Of a stretch of DNA of 64,000 bases, positions 41,673 through 51,965 are shown one piece after another. Source of the DNA: Franconibacter helveticus LMG 23732 (GTDB taxonomy: Bacteria > Pseudomonadota > Gammaproteobacteria > Enterobacterales > Enterobacteriaceae); contig NZ_AWFX01000057.1 of the NCBI RefSeq assembly GCF_000463115.2, forward strand, positions 45,953 through 109,952, written 5' to 3'. Every line of letters starts with the position of its first letter. Position 1 is the first letter of the stretch. Made by a program: the position numbers and the translations under genes. The notes under the pieces are model-generated. The model saw nothing but the letters and a program-made list of their open reading frames with translations. It was not told the DNA's origin and did no database searches.

Positions 41673-43655
41673 TTATGACTTCTGGAATACGCACACACCG
41701 TGCGCGGGCCCATGCCATACAGCCATTACAACCGGATTATCCTCTCCGGCAAATGGGGGGATAGCACGCCATTCCCCTTCGGGTAACGTGATTTCGCCAA
41801 CTTCTTCGGTGGCGTTAATCGCAATAAGCCAGCGTCCGGAAAGCAGGATTTGCATACGGCACACCCCGTTTTGCCAGGCGTCGGCCTGTAAAGGCTGCGC
41901 CGCGTGGTTCAACCAGCGGACGTTTTCGTCCCCTTCGTCCCACCATTCATTCCGGGTCAGGGCCGGAATGGAACGGCGCAGGTGCGTCAGCGCAGCCGTA
42001 AAAGTAATCAGCCCCTGGTTCGCCTCTTTCCAGTTAAGCCAGGTCAGTTCATTGTCCTGGCAGTAGGCGTTATTGTTGCCATGCTGGCTGTGGCCGAATT
42101 CATCGCCCGCCAGCAGCATCGGCGTTCCCTGAGAAAGCAGCAAAGAGGTCAGTAGGGCGTGCACGCTGGCACGCCTTCTGTCGATAACATCCTGGCCGCC
42201 ACCCGGCCCTTCATGGCCGTGGTTATTGCTGTGATTATGGTTCGTACCGTCGCGATTCTCTTCGCCGTTCGCTTCGTTATGCTTCTGGTTAAAGCAGACG
42301 CAGTCGCGAAGCGTAAAGCCGTCATGCGCGGTCACAAGGTTAATGCTGGCGCCGGGAAGGCGCTCGCCGCGCCGGAACGTATCGCTTGAGCCGGCGAAGC
42401 GGTTGGCGAAATCGCCAAGCGACAGCGCCCGGTGCAGCCAGAAGCAGCGCATGGCGTCGCGAAAGCTGTCATTCCACTCGGCGAACGGCGCCGGAAAATT
42501 ACCCACCTGATAACCGCCAGGGCCGATATCCCACGGTTCGGCGATAAGCTTCACGCGGGATAACAGCGGATCGTTTTTAAGGGCGGCAAACAGCGGCGCA
42601 TCCTGGCGAAACTCAGGCGTACGTCCCATGACCGAGGCCAGATCAAAACGAAAACCGTCGACGTGAAAGGTTTCCACCCAGTAGCGCAGACAGCCGAGCG
42701 CATAGTCCACCACGCCCGGATGGCTGAGATTCAGCGTGTTGCCGCAGCCGGTCCAGTTCTGGTAATCCCCGTTCTCCTGTAACCAATAATAGCTACGGTT
42801 ATCAATTCCGCGCAGGGAGAAGGTGGGGCCGTCGAGATCAAGCTCCGCGCTGTGGTTCAGCACAATGTCCAGAATGACCTCAATGCCAGCCTGATGCAGC
42901 GCCTTCACCGCATCACGAAATTCATTGCGCGCGGCCTGCGGGTCGCCGCTTTGCGTGTAATGAGGCTCAACGCTCCAGAGCGCCAGCGGGTTATAGCCCC
43001 AGTAGTTGCTAAGACCCATACGCTGCAAACGCGGCTCGCTGCAAAAGTGCTGAACCGGCATCAGCTCCAGCGCGGTAATGCCCAACTGTTTAAGATGATT
43101 AATCATTACCGGGTGGCCAAGCGCCGCGTACGTGCCGCGTATCTCCTGCGGAATAGCCGGGTGCAGCAGCGTCAGCCCGCGAACATGCGCTTCATAGATA
43201 ACCGTCTCGCCCCAGGGCGTTTGCGGCGGGGCGTCGTCTGCCCAGTCGTAGCTGTCGCGCACCACCACCGCTTTGGGCATAACCGCCGCGCTGTCGTGGC
43301 GATCGGGTTCGTGATAACCGCCATGCAGCAACGGGCTATCAACAACCGGGCCTGCCACCGCGTGCGCGCAGGGGTCAAGCAACAGCTTCGCCGGGTTAAA
43401 GCGGTGCCCCTGCGCCGGACTCCAGGGGCCATGCACGCGAAAACCGTAGCGCAGGCCGGGCCGTCCTTTCGGCAGGTAGCCGTGCCAGATGTCGCCGCTT
43501 CGCGCGGGTAAATCGTAGCGCTGCTCGTTGTCTTCGTCGTCGAAAACGCACAGCTCCACCTTTTCCGCATGGGCGGAAAAAAGCGTGAAATTTATTCCGC
43601 TTCCATCATAGTGCGCGCCAGGCGGCGTTGGGCTCCCGGCCTGGAGCTGCGTCAT
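41673..43655 (-). CDS. glgX: Glycogen debranching enzyme
   Basis: GH13 isoamylase-type enzyme of 660 residues (E. coli 657) that removes alpha-1,6 branches left after phosphorylase action. An N-terminal CBM48 domain ([19 protein letters not shown]) precedes the barrel. Catalytic regions are [13 protein letters not shown] (nucleophile Asp), [13 protein letters not shown] (acid/base Glu) and [11 protein letters not shown]. Its start overlaps the glgB stop by 4 bases (ATGA). Confidence 0.97.
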   Translation of the reverse strand: MTQLQAGSPTPPGAHYDGSGINFTLFSAHAEKVELCVFDDEDNEQRYDLPARSGDIWHGYLPKGRPGLRYGFRVHGPWSPAQGHRFNPAKLLLDPCAHAVAGPVVDSPLLHGGYHEPDRHDSAAVMPKAVVVRDSYDWADDAPPQTPWGETVIYEAHVRGLTLLHPAIPQEIRGTYAALGHPVMINHLKQLGITALELMPVQHFCSEPRLQRMGLSNYWGYNPLALWSVEPHYTQSGDPQAARNEFRDAVKALHQAGIEVILDIVLNHSAELDLDGPTFSLRGIDNRSYYWLQENGDYQNWTGCGNTLNLSHPGVVDYALGCLRYWVETFHVDGFRFDLASVMGRTPEFRQDAPLFAALKNDPLLSRVKLIAEPWDIGPGGYQVGNFPAPFAEWNDSFRDAMRCFWLHRALSLGDFANRFAGSSDTFRRGERLPGASINLVTAHDGFTLRDCVCFNQKHNEANGEENRDGTNHNHSNNHGHEGPGGGQDVIDRRRASVHALLTSLLLSQGTPMLLAGDEFGHSQHGNNNAYCQDNELTWLNWKEANQGLITFTAALTHLRRSIPALTRNEWWDEGDENVRWLNHAAQPLQADAWQNGVCRMQILLSGRWLIAINATEEVGEITLPEGEWRAIPPFAGEDNPVVMAVWHGPAHGVCVFQKS

Positions 43656-45844
43656 TCAGCTTCTCCCTCCCGCACCAGCCAGATAGTGGCCAGCGGCGGC
43701 AGCGTAAGAGAAAGGGAATGCTCGCGTCCGTGGCTTGGGATCGCCTCGCTTTGCACCGCCCCGCCGTTCCCGGCGTTGCTGCCGTGATAGTGAATGGAGT
43801 CCGTGTTCAGCTCTTCACGCCAGCGTCCTGGCTGGTTAACGCCGAAGCGGTAATTGTGGCGCACTACCGGCGTAAAGTTGCTGGCGACGATGATTTCATT
43901 GCCCTGTTTATCGCGGCGCACAAAGACAAAAACCGAGTTCGCGCTGTCTTCCACTACCAGCCATTCGAAGCCATACGGGTCGAAGTCGAGCTCATGCAGC
44001 GCTTTATGGTGGCGATAGGTAAAGTTCAGATCGCGGACCAGGCGCTGTACGCCGTGGTGCCAGTTATCGCCCCCTTCCAGCAGGTGCCAGTCAAGGCTGG
44101 TGTCGTGGTTCCATTCGCGCCCCTGGGCGAATTCATTGCCCATAAACAGCAGTTTTTTGCCCGGGAAAGCCCACATCCAGGCGTAATAGGCGCGAAGGTT
44201 GGCGAACTTCTGCCAGGCGTCGCCCGGCATGCGGTCGAGAATGGATTTTTTGCCATGCACCACTTCATCGTGCGACAGCGGCAACACGAAGTTTTCCGAG
44301 TAGTTGTAGACCATGCCGAAAGACATTTTGTCGTGGTGATACTGGCGATAAATGGGGTCGAGCTTCATGTAGTCGAGCGTGTCGTGCATCCAGCCCATAT
44401 TCCATTTAAACCAGAAGCCCAGGCCGCCGGAAGAAGACGGGCGCGTAACGCCGCCGAAATCCGTGGACTCTTCCGCCATAGAGACCGCGCCGGGAACCTG
44501 TTCGCCGATAATGCGGTTGGTGCTGCGCAGGAACTCAATCGCCTCAAGGTTTTCGCGCCCGCCGTGCTCGTTGGGGATCCACTCGCCCGGCGCGCGGCTG
44601 TAGTCGCGATAAATCATTGAGGCCACCGCGTCTACGCGCAGCGCGTCAATGCCGAACCGCTCCATCCAGTAAAGGGCGTTGCCGACCAGAAAATTGCTTA
44701 CCTCGCGGCGGCCATAGTTGTAAATCAGCGTGTTCCAGTCCTGGTGATAGCCTTCGCGCGGGTCGCTGTGCTCATAGAGCGCGGTGCCGTCGAAGTTAGC
44801 AAGGGCGAAATCATCGGAAGGAAAATGGCCCGGCACCCAGTCGAGGATAACGTTCAGGCCAGCGGCATGCGCGGCGTTAATAAAGTATTTGAAGTCTTCA
44901 CGGGTGCCGAAGCGGCGGGTTGGCGCATAAAGCCCGGTGGGCTGATAGCCCCAGCTGCCGTCAAAGGGGTGTTCGTTAACCGGCAGCAGTTCGATATGGG
45001 TAAAGCCCATGCCTTTTACATAAGGCACCAGCTGTTCTGCCAGATCGCGGTAGCTCAGCCAGAAATTGCTCTCAGGATGGCGACGCCATGAGCCGAGGTG
45101 CACTTCATAAATGGAGATCGGCGCGTCGAACTGATTCGCTTTCTGGCGCGCGGGCGTAATGGGGGTTTTGTCCGGCAGGCCGCAAATCAGCGAGGCGGTT
45201 TCGGGACGCATTTGCGCTTCAAAGGCATACGGGTCTGCTTTAATCCGCAGGTTGCCTTCTTTATCGATAAGCTCGAACTTATAAAGCTGGCCGTTATGGG
45301 CGCCAGGGATGAAAAGCTCCCAAATGCCGCTCTCTTTGCGCAGGCGCATGGGGTGGCGACGTCCGTCCCAGTAGTTGAATTGCCCTACCACGGACACGCG
45401 ACGGGCGTTCGGCGCCCAGACAGAAAAGCGAGTGCCGGTGACGCCGTCCATCGTTTCCGCATGCGCGCCCAGCGTTTCGTAAGGGCGAAGATGGGTGCCT
45501 TCAGAAAGCAGCCAGACATCTAAATCCTGCAACAGCGGCCCAAACCGATAAGGGTCATCGATCAGGTTTTGCTGGCCGTGCCAGATAACCGCCAGCTGGT
45601 AGCGAAACGGATTCTTGCGACGCGGCAGTACGGCGTTAAAAAAGCCACGGGAATCAAGGCATTCAAGCTTGCCGACTTTGCGCCCGGTTTTAGGTTCGAT
45701 GACCCACACTTCGGTGGCGTCGGGAAGGAGCGCGCGGACTTCCAGTCCGGCTTCAGTTTTATGCATGCCGAGTACGGAAAAAGGATCCGCAAAGTGGCCT
45801 GCAATAAGCGCATTAATCACGTCTCTATCTACACGATCAGACAT
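43652..45844 (-). CDS. glgB: 1,4-alpha-glucan branching enzyme
   Basis: GH13 enzyme of 730 residues (E. coli 728) that adds alpha-1,6 branches to growing glycogen. It has two N-terminal beta-sandwich domains, the second with [20 protein letters not shown]. In the barrel the nucleophile is in [17 protein letters not shown], the acid/base Glu in SMAEESTDF, and [14 protein letters not shown] follows. I prefer the ATG at 45844 ([13 protein letters not shown], with AGGA eight bases upstream) to the ATG three codons earlier. First gene of glgBXCAP; the promoter region ahead, shared with the end of asd, is about 265 bases and has no clear operator. Confidence 0.97.
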   Translation of the reverse strand: MSDRVDRDVINALIAGHFADPFSVLGMHKTEAGLEVRALLPDATEVWVIEPKTGRKVGKLECLDSRGFFNAVLPRRKNPFRYQLAVIWHGQQNLIDDPYRFGPLLQDLDVWLLSEGTHLRPYETLGAHAETMDGVTGTRFSVWAPNARRVSVVGQFNYWDGRRHPMRLRKESGIWELFIPGAHNGQLYKFELIDKEGNLRIKADPYAFEAQMRPETASLICGLPDKTPITPARQKANQFDAPISIYEVHLGSWRRHPESNFWLSYRDLAEQLVPYVKGMGFTHIELLPVNEHPFDGSWGYQPTGLYAPTRRFGTREDFKYFINAAHAAGLNVILDWVPGHFPSDDFALANFDGTALYEHSDPREGYHQDWNTLIYNYGRREVSNFLVGNALYWMERFGIDALRVDAVASMIYRDYSRAPGEWIPNEHGGRENLEAIEFLRSTNRIIGEQVPGAVSMAEESTDFGGVTRPSSSGGLGFWFKWNMGWMHDTLDYMKLDPIYRQYHHDKMSFGMVYNYSENFVLPLSHDEVVHGKKSILDRMPGDAWQKFANLRAYYAWMWAFPGKKLLFMGNEFAQGREWNHDTSLDWHLLEGGDNWHHGVQRLVRDLNFTYRHHKALHELDFDPYGFEWLVVEDSANSVFVFVRRDKQGNEIIVASNFTPVVRHNYRFGVNQPGRWREELNTDSIHYHGSNAGNGGAVQSEAIPSHGREHSLSLTLPPLATIWLVREGEAE

Positions 45845-46073
45845 GGCATTCATCCTGTTTTTTTGTGCCGCACCTCTCCAGCCTTACGCCTTCGCGTCCG
45901 GTAGCGACACTTTTTTATTGACCTGAACGGACAGAGACAAAGGGCCCTTTTCTGCTCCGTTCTACCTTGAGGTTTGGCGCGTTAATTCCGCCTTACCCTA
46001 AGCATAGCCAACGCTTAATTTTACTCCTGCTAAAAATGGTGATCATCTGCGTTAATCCTTTTCATACAGGCAC

Positions 46074-46099
46074 AAAAAAGGAGCGTTAATCGCTCCCTT
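46074..46099 (-). terminator. Terminator of asd
   Basis: On the minus strand GGGAGCGA-TTAA-CGCTCC is followed by TTTTTTG, a typical intrinsic terminator just after the asd stop. Confidence 0.88.
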
Positions 46100-46110
46100 A
46101 ACAACAACCT

Positions 46111-47217
46111 TTACGCTAACTGACGCAGCATGCGTCGCAGCGGCTCCGCAGCGCCCCAGAGAAGCTGGTCGCCCACCGTGAACGCAGAGAGGTATTCCGG
46201 GCCCATATTGAGCTTGCGCAGGCGTCCGACCGGAGTGGTCAGGGTGCCGGTAACGGCAGCCGGAGTCAGTTCGCGCATGGTGATTTCACGGTCATTCGGC
46301 ACCACTTTCGCCCACGGATTATGCACTGCGAGCATCTCTTCAACCGTTGCAATTGAAATATCCTTTTTCAATTTAAGGGTAAATGCCTGGCTGTGGCAGC
46401 GCAGCGCGCCGATGCGTACGCAAAGGCCATCCACCGGAATCGCATTAGCGGTGTTGAGAATTTTGTTAGTCTCTGCCTGGCCTTTCCACTCTTCGCGGCT
46501 CTGACCGTTGTCGAGCTGTTTGTCGATCCACGGAATAAGCCCGCCCGCCAGCGACACGCCGAAATTATCTACCGGCAGGTCGCCGCTGCGGGTAAGCTGC
46601 GTGACTTTGCGTTCGATATCCAGAATGGCGGACGCCGGGTTTGCCAGCTCTTCGGCGACATAGTTATGCAGCAGGCCCATCTGCGTCAGCAGTTCGCGCA
46701 TATGGCGAGCGCCGCCGCCGGACGCCGCCTGGTAAGTAGCGACAGAAACCCACTCGATAAGGTCGTTGGCGAACAGGCCGCCCAGCGACATCAGCATCAG
46801 GCTGACGGTGCAGTTGCCGCCGACAAAGGTTTTCACCCCTTTGTTTAAGCCTTCGGTAATAACGTGCTGGTTAACCGGGTCAAGAATAATGATCGCGTCA
46901 TCTTTCATGCGAAGCGAAGAGGCAGCGTCAATCCAGTAGCCCTGCCAGCCGCTTTCACGAAGCTTTGGATAGATTTCGTTGGTATAATCGCCGCCCTGGC
47001 AGGTAACGATAATATCGAGCGCCTTCAGCGCTTCCAGGTCATAAGCATCCTGGAGCGTGCCACCGGCCTTGCCGCCAAACGAGGGCGCAGCCTGCCCAAG
47101 CTGGGAGGTGGAAAAGAAGACGGGGCGAATGGCGTCGAAATCGCGCTCCTCAACCATGCGTTGCATGAGAACGGAGCCGACCATACCGCGCCAGCCGATA
47201 AAACCAACATTTTTCAT
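46111..47217 (-). CDS. asd: Aspartate-semialdehyde dehydrogenase
   Basis: NADPH-dependent enzyme of 368 residues (E. coli 367) that reduces aspartyl phosphate. It feeds diaminopimelate, lysine, threonine and methionine synthesis and is essential for cell wall formation. The NADP-binding start is [17 protein letters not shown]. The catalytic Cys136 is in [10 protein letters not shown], and the active-site His region is [12 protein letters not shown]. It is divergent from yhgN, as in E. coli. Confidence 0.98.
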   Translation of the reverse strand: MKNVGFIGWRGMVGSVLMQRMVEERDFDAIRPVFFSTSQLGQAAPSFGGKAGGTLQDAYDLEALKALDIIVTCQGGDYTNEIYPKLRESGWQGYWIDAASSLRMKDDAIIILDPVNQHVITEGLNKGVKTFVGGNCTVSLMLMSLGGLFANDLIEWVSVATYQAASGGGARHMRELLTQMGLLHNYVAEELANPASAILDIERKVTQLTRSGDLPVDNFGVSLAGGLIPWIDKQLDNGQSREEWKGQAETNKILNTANAIPVDGLCVRIGALRCHSQAFTLKLKKDISIATVEEMLAVHNPWAKVVPNDREITMRELTPAAVTGTLTTPVGRLRKLNMGPEYLSAFTVGDQLLWGAAEPLRRMLRQLA

Positions 47218-47394
47218 AGCGAGTTATTCCTGCAGAGGTGTGTGCGTATTGTGCATCCAGTGAGCTCACCGGAACATGCTTCACCTTACAAAATGCAGCT
47301 AAAGTCGCAAGTGAAATTAATCAATGATCGCGTGACCATTAGAAAAGCCGCTTATTAGAGCGCCTTGCTCAAGGGCATATCAGGAAAATAGTTC

Positions 47395-47988
47395 ATGAAT
47401 GAAATCATCTCCGCCGCCGTTTTGTTGATTCTGATTATGGATCCGTTGGGCAATCTGCCGATTTTTATGTCGGTGCTCAAACACACCGAGCCGAAACGCC
47501 GACGGGCTATTATGGTCAGGGAGTTGTTTATCGCGCTGCTGCTGATGCTCATCTTTCTGTTTGCGGGCGAGAAGATCCTGGCGTTTTTGAACCTGCGGGC
47601 GGAAACCGTCTCTATTTCCGGCGGCATTATTCTTTTCTTAATCGCGATTAAGATGATTTTCCCAAGCCATGAGGGCAACAGTAGCGGTCTGCCGGCGGGC
47701 GAAGAACCCTTTATCGTGCCGCTCGCCATTCCGCTGGTCGCCGGGCCGACGCTGCTTGCGACCTTAATGCTGCTTTCGCATCAGTACCCGAACCAGATGG
47801 GGCATCTGGTTATCGCCCTGCTGCTCGCCTGGGGCGGCACCTTCGTGATTTTATTGCAGTCGTCGCTCTTTTTACGGCTGCTTGGCGAAAAAGGGGTAAA
47901 CGCGCTGGAGCGGTTGATGGGGCTGGTGCTGGTGATGCTCGCCACCCAGATGTTCCTGGACGGCATCCGGGCGTGGATGAAGGGATAA
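47395..47988 (+). CDS. yhgN: MarC-family inner-membrane protein YhgN
   Basis: A 197-residue protein with about six hydrophobic helices, near-identical to E. coli YhgN. Family hallmarks are LILIMDPLGNLPIF at the start and PLAIPLVAGPTLLATLM near the middle. MarC proteins were once linked to antibiotic resistance, but that role was withdrawn and the function is unknown. It stands alone, divergent from asd and ending at a terminator shared with gntU. Confidence 0.94.
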   Translation: MNEIISAAVLLILIMDPLGNLPIFMSVLKHTEPKRRRAIMVRELFIALLLMLIFLFAGEKILAFLNLRAETVSISGGIILFLIAIKMIFPSHEGNSSGLPAGEEPFIVPLAIPLVAGPTLLATLMLLSHQYPNQMGHLVIALLLAWGGTFVILLQSSLFLRLLGEKGVNALERLMGLVLVMLATQMFLDGIRAWMKG

Positions 47989-47990
47989 GA

Positions 47991-48020
47991 AAAGGGCTTC
48001 CGCAGGGAAGCCCTTTTTTT
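47991..48020. terminator. Bidirectional terminator between yhgN and gntU
   Basis: The inverted repeat AAAGGGCTTC/GAAGCCCTTT with a 6-base loop is followed by more T. The T-run meets the gntU stop codon. Confidence 0.9.
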
Positions 48021-49360
48021 CAGGACAGCAGCGTAAAGGCAATCATACCGACTATCGCGCCCGTCGTGCCGAGGATGGTTTCCATCATCGTCCAGGTTTT
48101 CAGCGTCTGCCCTTCCGTCGCGCCGGTAAATTTGCCAAAGAGCCAGAACCCGGCGTCGTTAACGTGGCTCACCACAATCGAACCGCCGCCAATACAGATG
48201 GAAAGCGCGGCAAGCTGCGCGCCGGAATAGTTCAGGTGCTCGATAACCGGCATCACCAGGCCCACCGCCGTCAGGCAGGCAACTGTCGCGGAGCCCTGAA
48301 TAATGCGCACCGCCGCCGCCAGCACAAAGCAGGTAATGGCGATGGGAAGCCCCATGCCGGTTAACGCTGAACCCAACGCCGGGCCGACGCCGGAGTCCAC
48401 CAGCACCTGTTTGAAGACGCCGCCTGCGCCAATCACCAGCAGAATAATGCCCGCTGGCTGCAACGCCTGGCCGCAAATTTCCATCACCTTATCTTTCGGC
48501 ATGCCGCGACGCATCGCCAGGCCGTATATCGCCACCAGGCAGGCCACAAGAATGGCGGTAAAAGGATGCCCGATAAATTCCAGCCACTCGTACAGGCGGG
48601 AGCCTTGTTCTGTAAAGCGAGCGGCGATGGTTTTCATGCCCACCAGCACCAGCGGCAGCAGGATCAGCGCCAGGCTGAAGCCGAACGATGGCAGCTTACT
48701 GTCGCCAAAGTGCGGCTCGTTAATGTCGTCCGGGATGTGCAGTTCCACATAGCGGCTAATGAAGTTGCCGAACAGCGGCCCGGCAATCAGCATGCCCGGA
48801 ATGGCGGCGCACAGGCCAATTAAAATCATCCAGCCAAAATCAGCATGCATTTGCGAAGCAAGCAGCATCGGCGCAGGCCCCGGCAGCAAAAACGCCGCCG
48901 CGGCAGCCACGCCAGCAAAAAGCGGGATAACCAGCCGTACAAGGTTTGCGCCGGTGTGGCGCGCCATTGAAAACGCAATGCTGATAAGCAGCACAATCGC
49001 CACCTCAAAGAAAAGCGGCAATGCGCAAATCAGCCCGGCAAGGCCGATGGCGTAATGCGCCCGGCTGTGGCCGAAGGATTTCAGCATCTTCAGGGCAATC
49101 TGGTCCACGGCGCCGGTTTCATGCAGGATTTTGCCGAACATCGCGCCAAGCGCTACAACGACCGCCAGAAAGCCGAGCGTGCCGCCCATGCCTTTTTCCA
49201 TCGTCGTCGCGATTTTATCGAGCGGCATGCCAGAGAACAGCCCGGCGCCAATAGAAACCACCATTAACGCCACAAACGCATGCATCCTTGCCTTCATGAC
49301 CAAAAACAGCAAAAGGAGAACCGACCCTACAGCCGTTAACACGAGGGTTAATGTATTCAC
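48020..49360 (-). CDS. gntU: Low-affinity gluconate transporter GntU
   Basis: Gluconate:H+ symporter family permease of 446 residues, the E. coli length, with a dozen or more hydrophobic helices. Signature stretches are LGAMFGKILHETGAVDQI, ALPLFFEVAIVLLI and GGSIVVSHVNDAGFW. Second gene of gntKU, 15 bases after gntK. The high-affinity gntT that lies beside nfuA in E. coli is absent from that place here, so GntU is the only gluconate permease in this window. Confidence 0.96.
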   Translation of the reverse strand: MNTLTLVLTAVGSVLLLLFLVMKARMHAFVALMVVSIGAGLFSGMPLDKIATTMEKGMGGTLGFLAVVVALGAMFGKILHETGAVDQIALKMLKSFGHSRAHYAIGLAGLICALPLFFEVAIVLLISIAFSMARHTGANLVRLVIPLFAGVAAAAAFLLPGPAPMLLASQMHADFGWMILIGLCAAIPGMLIAGPLFGNFISRYVELHIPDDINEPHFGDSKLPSFGFSLALILLPLVLVGMKTIAARFTEQGSRLYEWLEFIGHPFTAILVACLVAIYGLAMRRGMPKDKVMEICGQALQPAGIILLVIGAGGVFKQVLVDSGVGPALGSALTGMGLPIAITCFVLAAAVRIIQGSATVACLTAVGLVMPVIEHLNYSGAQLAALSICIGGGSIVVSHVNDAGFWLFGKFTGATEGQTLKTWTMMETILGTTGAIVGMIAFTLLS

Positions 49361-49375
49361 AACTTTTATAGCCTT

Positions 49376-49900
49376 TTATTTTTGATTGATTACCGCAATG
49401 GTGCTTTTCACCACCTCGTCCAGCGTCTGGTCGATATCAACGATAAGCACATCGCTTTCGTCATTTTGCGGCTCTTCCAGCGCTTCAAACTGCGTTACCA
49501 GCATCTGGGGTTTGAAGAAATGGCCTTTCCGTGCGCGCAGGCGGCTTTCGATAACGTCAAAGTCGCCTTTCAGATAAATGAAAGAGAGGTTCGGATTGCC
49601 GTCGCGCAGGATATCGCGATAGCGCTTTTTCAGCGCGGAGCAGACAATCAGCGACACTTTGTTTGTGCGTTGCATGGCGAAAGCGGCGTCGTTAAGCGCT
49701 TGCAACCACGGCTTACGGTCATCGTCGTTCAGCGGATCGCCCGCCGCCATTTTCATGATATTGCGGCGCGGGTGCAGGAAATCGCCGTCCAGAAACGCGG
49801 CGTTCAGACGGTGCGCCACTTCTGCGGCGACGGCGGATTTCCCGCTGCCGGATACGCCCATCAGGACAAAAATATGGTGATCGTTATTGGTTGTGCTCAT
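49376..49900 (-). CDS. gntK: Gluconokinase GntK
   Basis: Thermoresistant gluconokinase of 174 residues (E. coli 175) that phosphorylates gluconate to 6-phosphogluconate for the Entner-Doudoroff and pentose-phosphate routes. The P-loop is MGVSGSGKSAVA (about residue 14). LDGDFLHPRRNI and VCSALKKRYRDILR are family blocks. First gene of gntKU, with GGAG before its ATG and two GntR operators about 50-75 bases upstream. Confidence 0.96.
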   Translation of the reverse strand: MSTTNNDHHIFVLMGVSGSGKSAVAAEVAHRLNAAFLDGDFLHPRRNIMKMAAGDPLNDDDRKPWLQALNDAAFAMQRTNKVSLIVCSALKKRYRDILRDGNPNLSFIYLKGDFDVIESRLRARKGHFFKPQMLVTQFEALEEPQNDESDVLIVDIDQTLDEVVKSTIAVINQK

Positions 49901-49948
49901 TGCGTCGCTCCTGGTGGCACAGCATTACACAAATCGTTACGGGCAATT

Positions 49949-49975
49949 TGTTACGGGTAACAGTTATCGGTAACA
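49949..49975. promoter_or_regulatory. Two adjacent GntR operators at gntKU
   Basis: TGTTACGGGTAACA (49949-49962) is a palindrome with perfect 6-base arms. AGTTATCGGTAACA (49962-49975) shares its first base with the end of the first. On the minus strand the second reads TGTTACCGATAACT, very like the known E. coli operator ATGTTACCGATAACAG. GntR bound here would repress gntKU until gluconate releases it. Confidence 0.85.
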
Positions 49976-50030
49976 TTGTCCGACCCACACTTTTAATTAG
50001 CAATAACCATAGCTTTTGAAAGCGGATAAG

Positions 50031-50046
50031 TGTGAACTACATCAAA
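50031..50046. promoter_or_regulatory. CRP site between gntR and gntK
   Basis: TGTGA-N6-TCAAA: a perfect left half and one mismatch in the right half of the CRP consensus. It lies about 130 bases upstream of gntK, just past the gntR stop. gntKU is CRP-activated in E. coli. Confidence 0.6.
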
Positions 50047-50055
50047 TTTGCGCGA

Positions 50056-51051
50056 TCAAATCGATCCGCCTGTGGACAGGGTAAAACCCAGATCAAGCAG
50101 CGCTGGCGTTACCGTTTCGCCGCGAATGCGCGCCAGTAAACGCTCGGCGCCGATGCGCCCCATCCGCTCGCGCGGCGTCAGCACGCTGGCAAGGCGCGGC
50201 TCCATCACCTGGCCGATGTCGTGACCGTGAAAACCGGCAATCGCCATATCTTGCGGGATGCGCAGCCCCATGCGCTGGCATTCGAACGCCGCGCCGATGG
50301 CAAGGTCGTCATTGGTGCAGAAAATACTGTCGAGCTGAGGGTACTCCCGGCGCGCCTGGCGCAGCAGTTCAATACCGGTGGAATAAGAAGAGGATTGCTC
50401 CACCATCACGCTATACGGCGTGAGGCCCGCATCACGCATCGCCTGCTCATACCCTTTTTGCTTCAGGATGGTGCGCTCATCAAGGCGGGCGCCGAGATAA
50501 GCAACGTGCCGGTGGCCGCGGGCAATGATTGCCGCCGTCATCTGCCGCGCCGCGTCGAAGTTATCAAACCCCACGGCGATATCCAGGCATGGCGATACGC
50601 TGTCCATCAGCTCAACCACCGGAATGCCGGCCACTTCAATCATTTTTAGCGTGCGCGGGGTGTGGGTTCGCTCAGTCAGGATAAGGCCGTCGATATTCCA
50701 GGAGAGCATCGACTCCAGCCGCTCCTCTTCCAGCTCTGGCTTATAGCCATAGTGGGCAAGCATGGTCTGGTAGCCGTGCGCATCAATCACGCTTTCGATA
50801 CCGCGCAGCACTTCTGCGAATACCTGGTTGGTTAAAGAGGGAAGCAGGACGCCCACCGCCCGGCTGGTGGCGTTAGAAAGGATATCCGGCGCCCGGTTGG
50901 GAATGTAGCCAAGATCATCCAGCGCCGCGGCAATTTTTCCCCGTAGCGCCACCGAAACCTGCTCAGGATTGCGCAGGTAGCGGCTGATGGTCATTTTGGT
51001 AACGCCGACGCGATCGGCTACGTCCTGAAGAACCGGTCTTTTCTTTTTCAT
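50056..51051 (-). CDS. gntR: Gluconate operon repressor GntR
   Basis: LacI-family repressor of 331 residues, the E. coli length. The N-terminal helix-turn-helix is LQDVADRVGVTKMTISRYLR, followed by the hinge and a sugar-binding core (LPSLTNQVFAEVLRGIE, DDLAIGAAFECQRMG). It acts on the double operator between itself and gntK. Transcribed in the same direction as yhhW, with a long perfect hairpin in the spacer upstream. Confidence 0.96.
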   Translation of the reverse strand: MKKKRPVLQDVADRVGVTKMTISRYLRNPEQVSVALRGKIAAALDDLGYIPNRAPDILSNATSRAVGVLLPSLTNQVFAEVLRGIESVIDAHGYQTMLAHYGYKPELEEERLESMLSWNIDGLILTERTHTPRTLKMIEVAGIPVVELMDSVSPCLDIAVGFDNFDAARQMTAAIIARGHRHVAYLGARLDERTILKQKGYEQAMRDAGLTPYSVMVEQSSSYSTGIELLRQARREYPQLDSIFCTNDDLAIGAAFECQRMGLRIPQDMAIAGFHGHDIGQVMEPRLASVLTPRERMGRIGAERLLARIRGETVTPALLDLGFTLSTGGSI

Positions 51052-51104
51052 CGTCCTGAATAAGCGTGAGGTGAAAATTGCCGCTCAGTCTAGCACGGAC
51101 GACG

Positions 51105-51136
51105 CTCAACCTTCCCCAGTTTCAGGGAAGGTTGAG
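51105..51136. repeat. Perfect 12-pair hairpin between yhhW and gntR
   Basis: CTCAACCTTCCC and GGGAAGGTTGAG are separated by 8 bases, just after the yhhW stop. No run of T follows on the minus strand, so it is not a classic terminator. It may stabilise or attenuate the yhhW transcript, or be a protein site. Confidence 0.6.
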
Positions 51137-51151
51137 AAGTGCGTTAAGTTA

Positions 51152-51847
51152 TTAAACCGGCGGCAGATCGAAGAGCAGAATTTCGCTTTCGCTGTCGGCA
51201 TGCAGAGAGAGCGTTTGCTCATCCCAGATAGCGAGGCCGTCGCTGGTGGTCGCTTTGGTGCCGTTGACCGTCACTTCGCCTTTCACTACCTGGATCCAGA
51301 CGCGGCGCCCGGCGGCAATCGAGTAATCCGCCTGCTCATCTTTCGCCATCGCCCAGCGGGAAAGCTCCATATCCTGGTAGACTTTCAGCGAGCCGTCGCG
51401 GGCATCCGGGGAAAGCACCAGCTGGCGGCCCTGGGCGGCATCGAAGCGGCGCTGTTCGTAGCGCGGCTCAATACCGGTTTTTTCAGGGATGATCCAAATC
51501 TGGTACAAACGCAGACGCTCGGTGCTGCTCGGGTTGTACTCGGAGTGACGTACCCCGGTCCCGGCGCTCATGATTTGAAACTCGCCTGCCGGCACCTGCT
51601 CTTTGTTGCCCATGCTGTCTTCGTGCTCTACCGCCCCTTCCAGCACATAGGTCAGGATCTCCATGTCCTTGTGCGGGTGGGTGCCGAAGCCCTGGCCAGG
51701 CGCCACCACGTCATCGTTAATCACCCGCAGCGCGGAGAAGCCCATAAAGTTCGGATCGTAGTAATTGGCGAAAGAAAAAGTGTGCCAGGAGTCCAGCCAA
51801 CCGTGGTTAGCGTGACCGCGTTCATTTGCGTTACGTAAGTAGATCAT
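51152..51847 (-). CDS. yhhW: Pirin-like quercetin 2,3-dioxygenase YhhW
   Basis: Bicupin pirin-family protein of 231 residues, the E. coli length; the E. coli enzyme oxidises quercetin in vitro. The N-terminal cupin carries the metal ligands, with His pairs in GFGTHPHKDMEI and EYNPSS and a glutamate in LEGAVEHEDSMG. Its real substrate in the cell is not known. It lies between yhhX and gntR, as in E. coli. Confidence 0.93.
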   Translation of the reverse strand: MIYLRNANERGHANHGWLDSWHTFSFANYYDPNFMGFSALRVINDDVVAPGQGFGTHPHKDMEILTYVLEGAVEHEDSMGNKEQVPAGEFQIMSAGTGVRHSEYNPSSTERLRLYQIWIIPEKTGIEPRYEQRRFDAAQGRQLVLSPDARDGSLKVYQDMELSRWAMAKDEQADYSIAAGRRVWIQVVKGEVTVNGTKATTSDGLAIWDEQTLSLHADSESEILLFDLPPV

Positions 51848-51918
51848 GTTGTGCCCTCCTCATCAGATGCGCTAAGTGTGGACCGGAAACGGCATCGATC
51901 ATAGAGGGTGAAAATTGA

Positions 51919-51955
51919 CTCCTCTGTTCAAAAAATATGAACAAGTACAGAGGAG
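51919..51955. repeat. Nested inverted repeat between yhhX and yhhW
   Basis: The outer arms CTCCTCTGT (51919-51927) and ACAGAGGAG (51947-51955) enclose a second, inner repeat GTTCA/TGAAC. This two-tier hairpin lies 10 bases after the yhhX stop and could be its terminator stem, but it lacks a clear T-run on the minus strand. Confidence 0.6.
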
Positions 51956-51965
51956 CCAGAAAGCC

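Noticed and set aside
45939-45950. Perfect palindrome AAAGGGCCCTTT upstream of glgB
   Set aside because: It is short and of low complexity; chance or a small hairpin is as likely as an operator.
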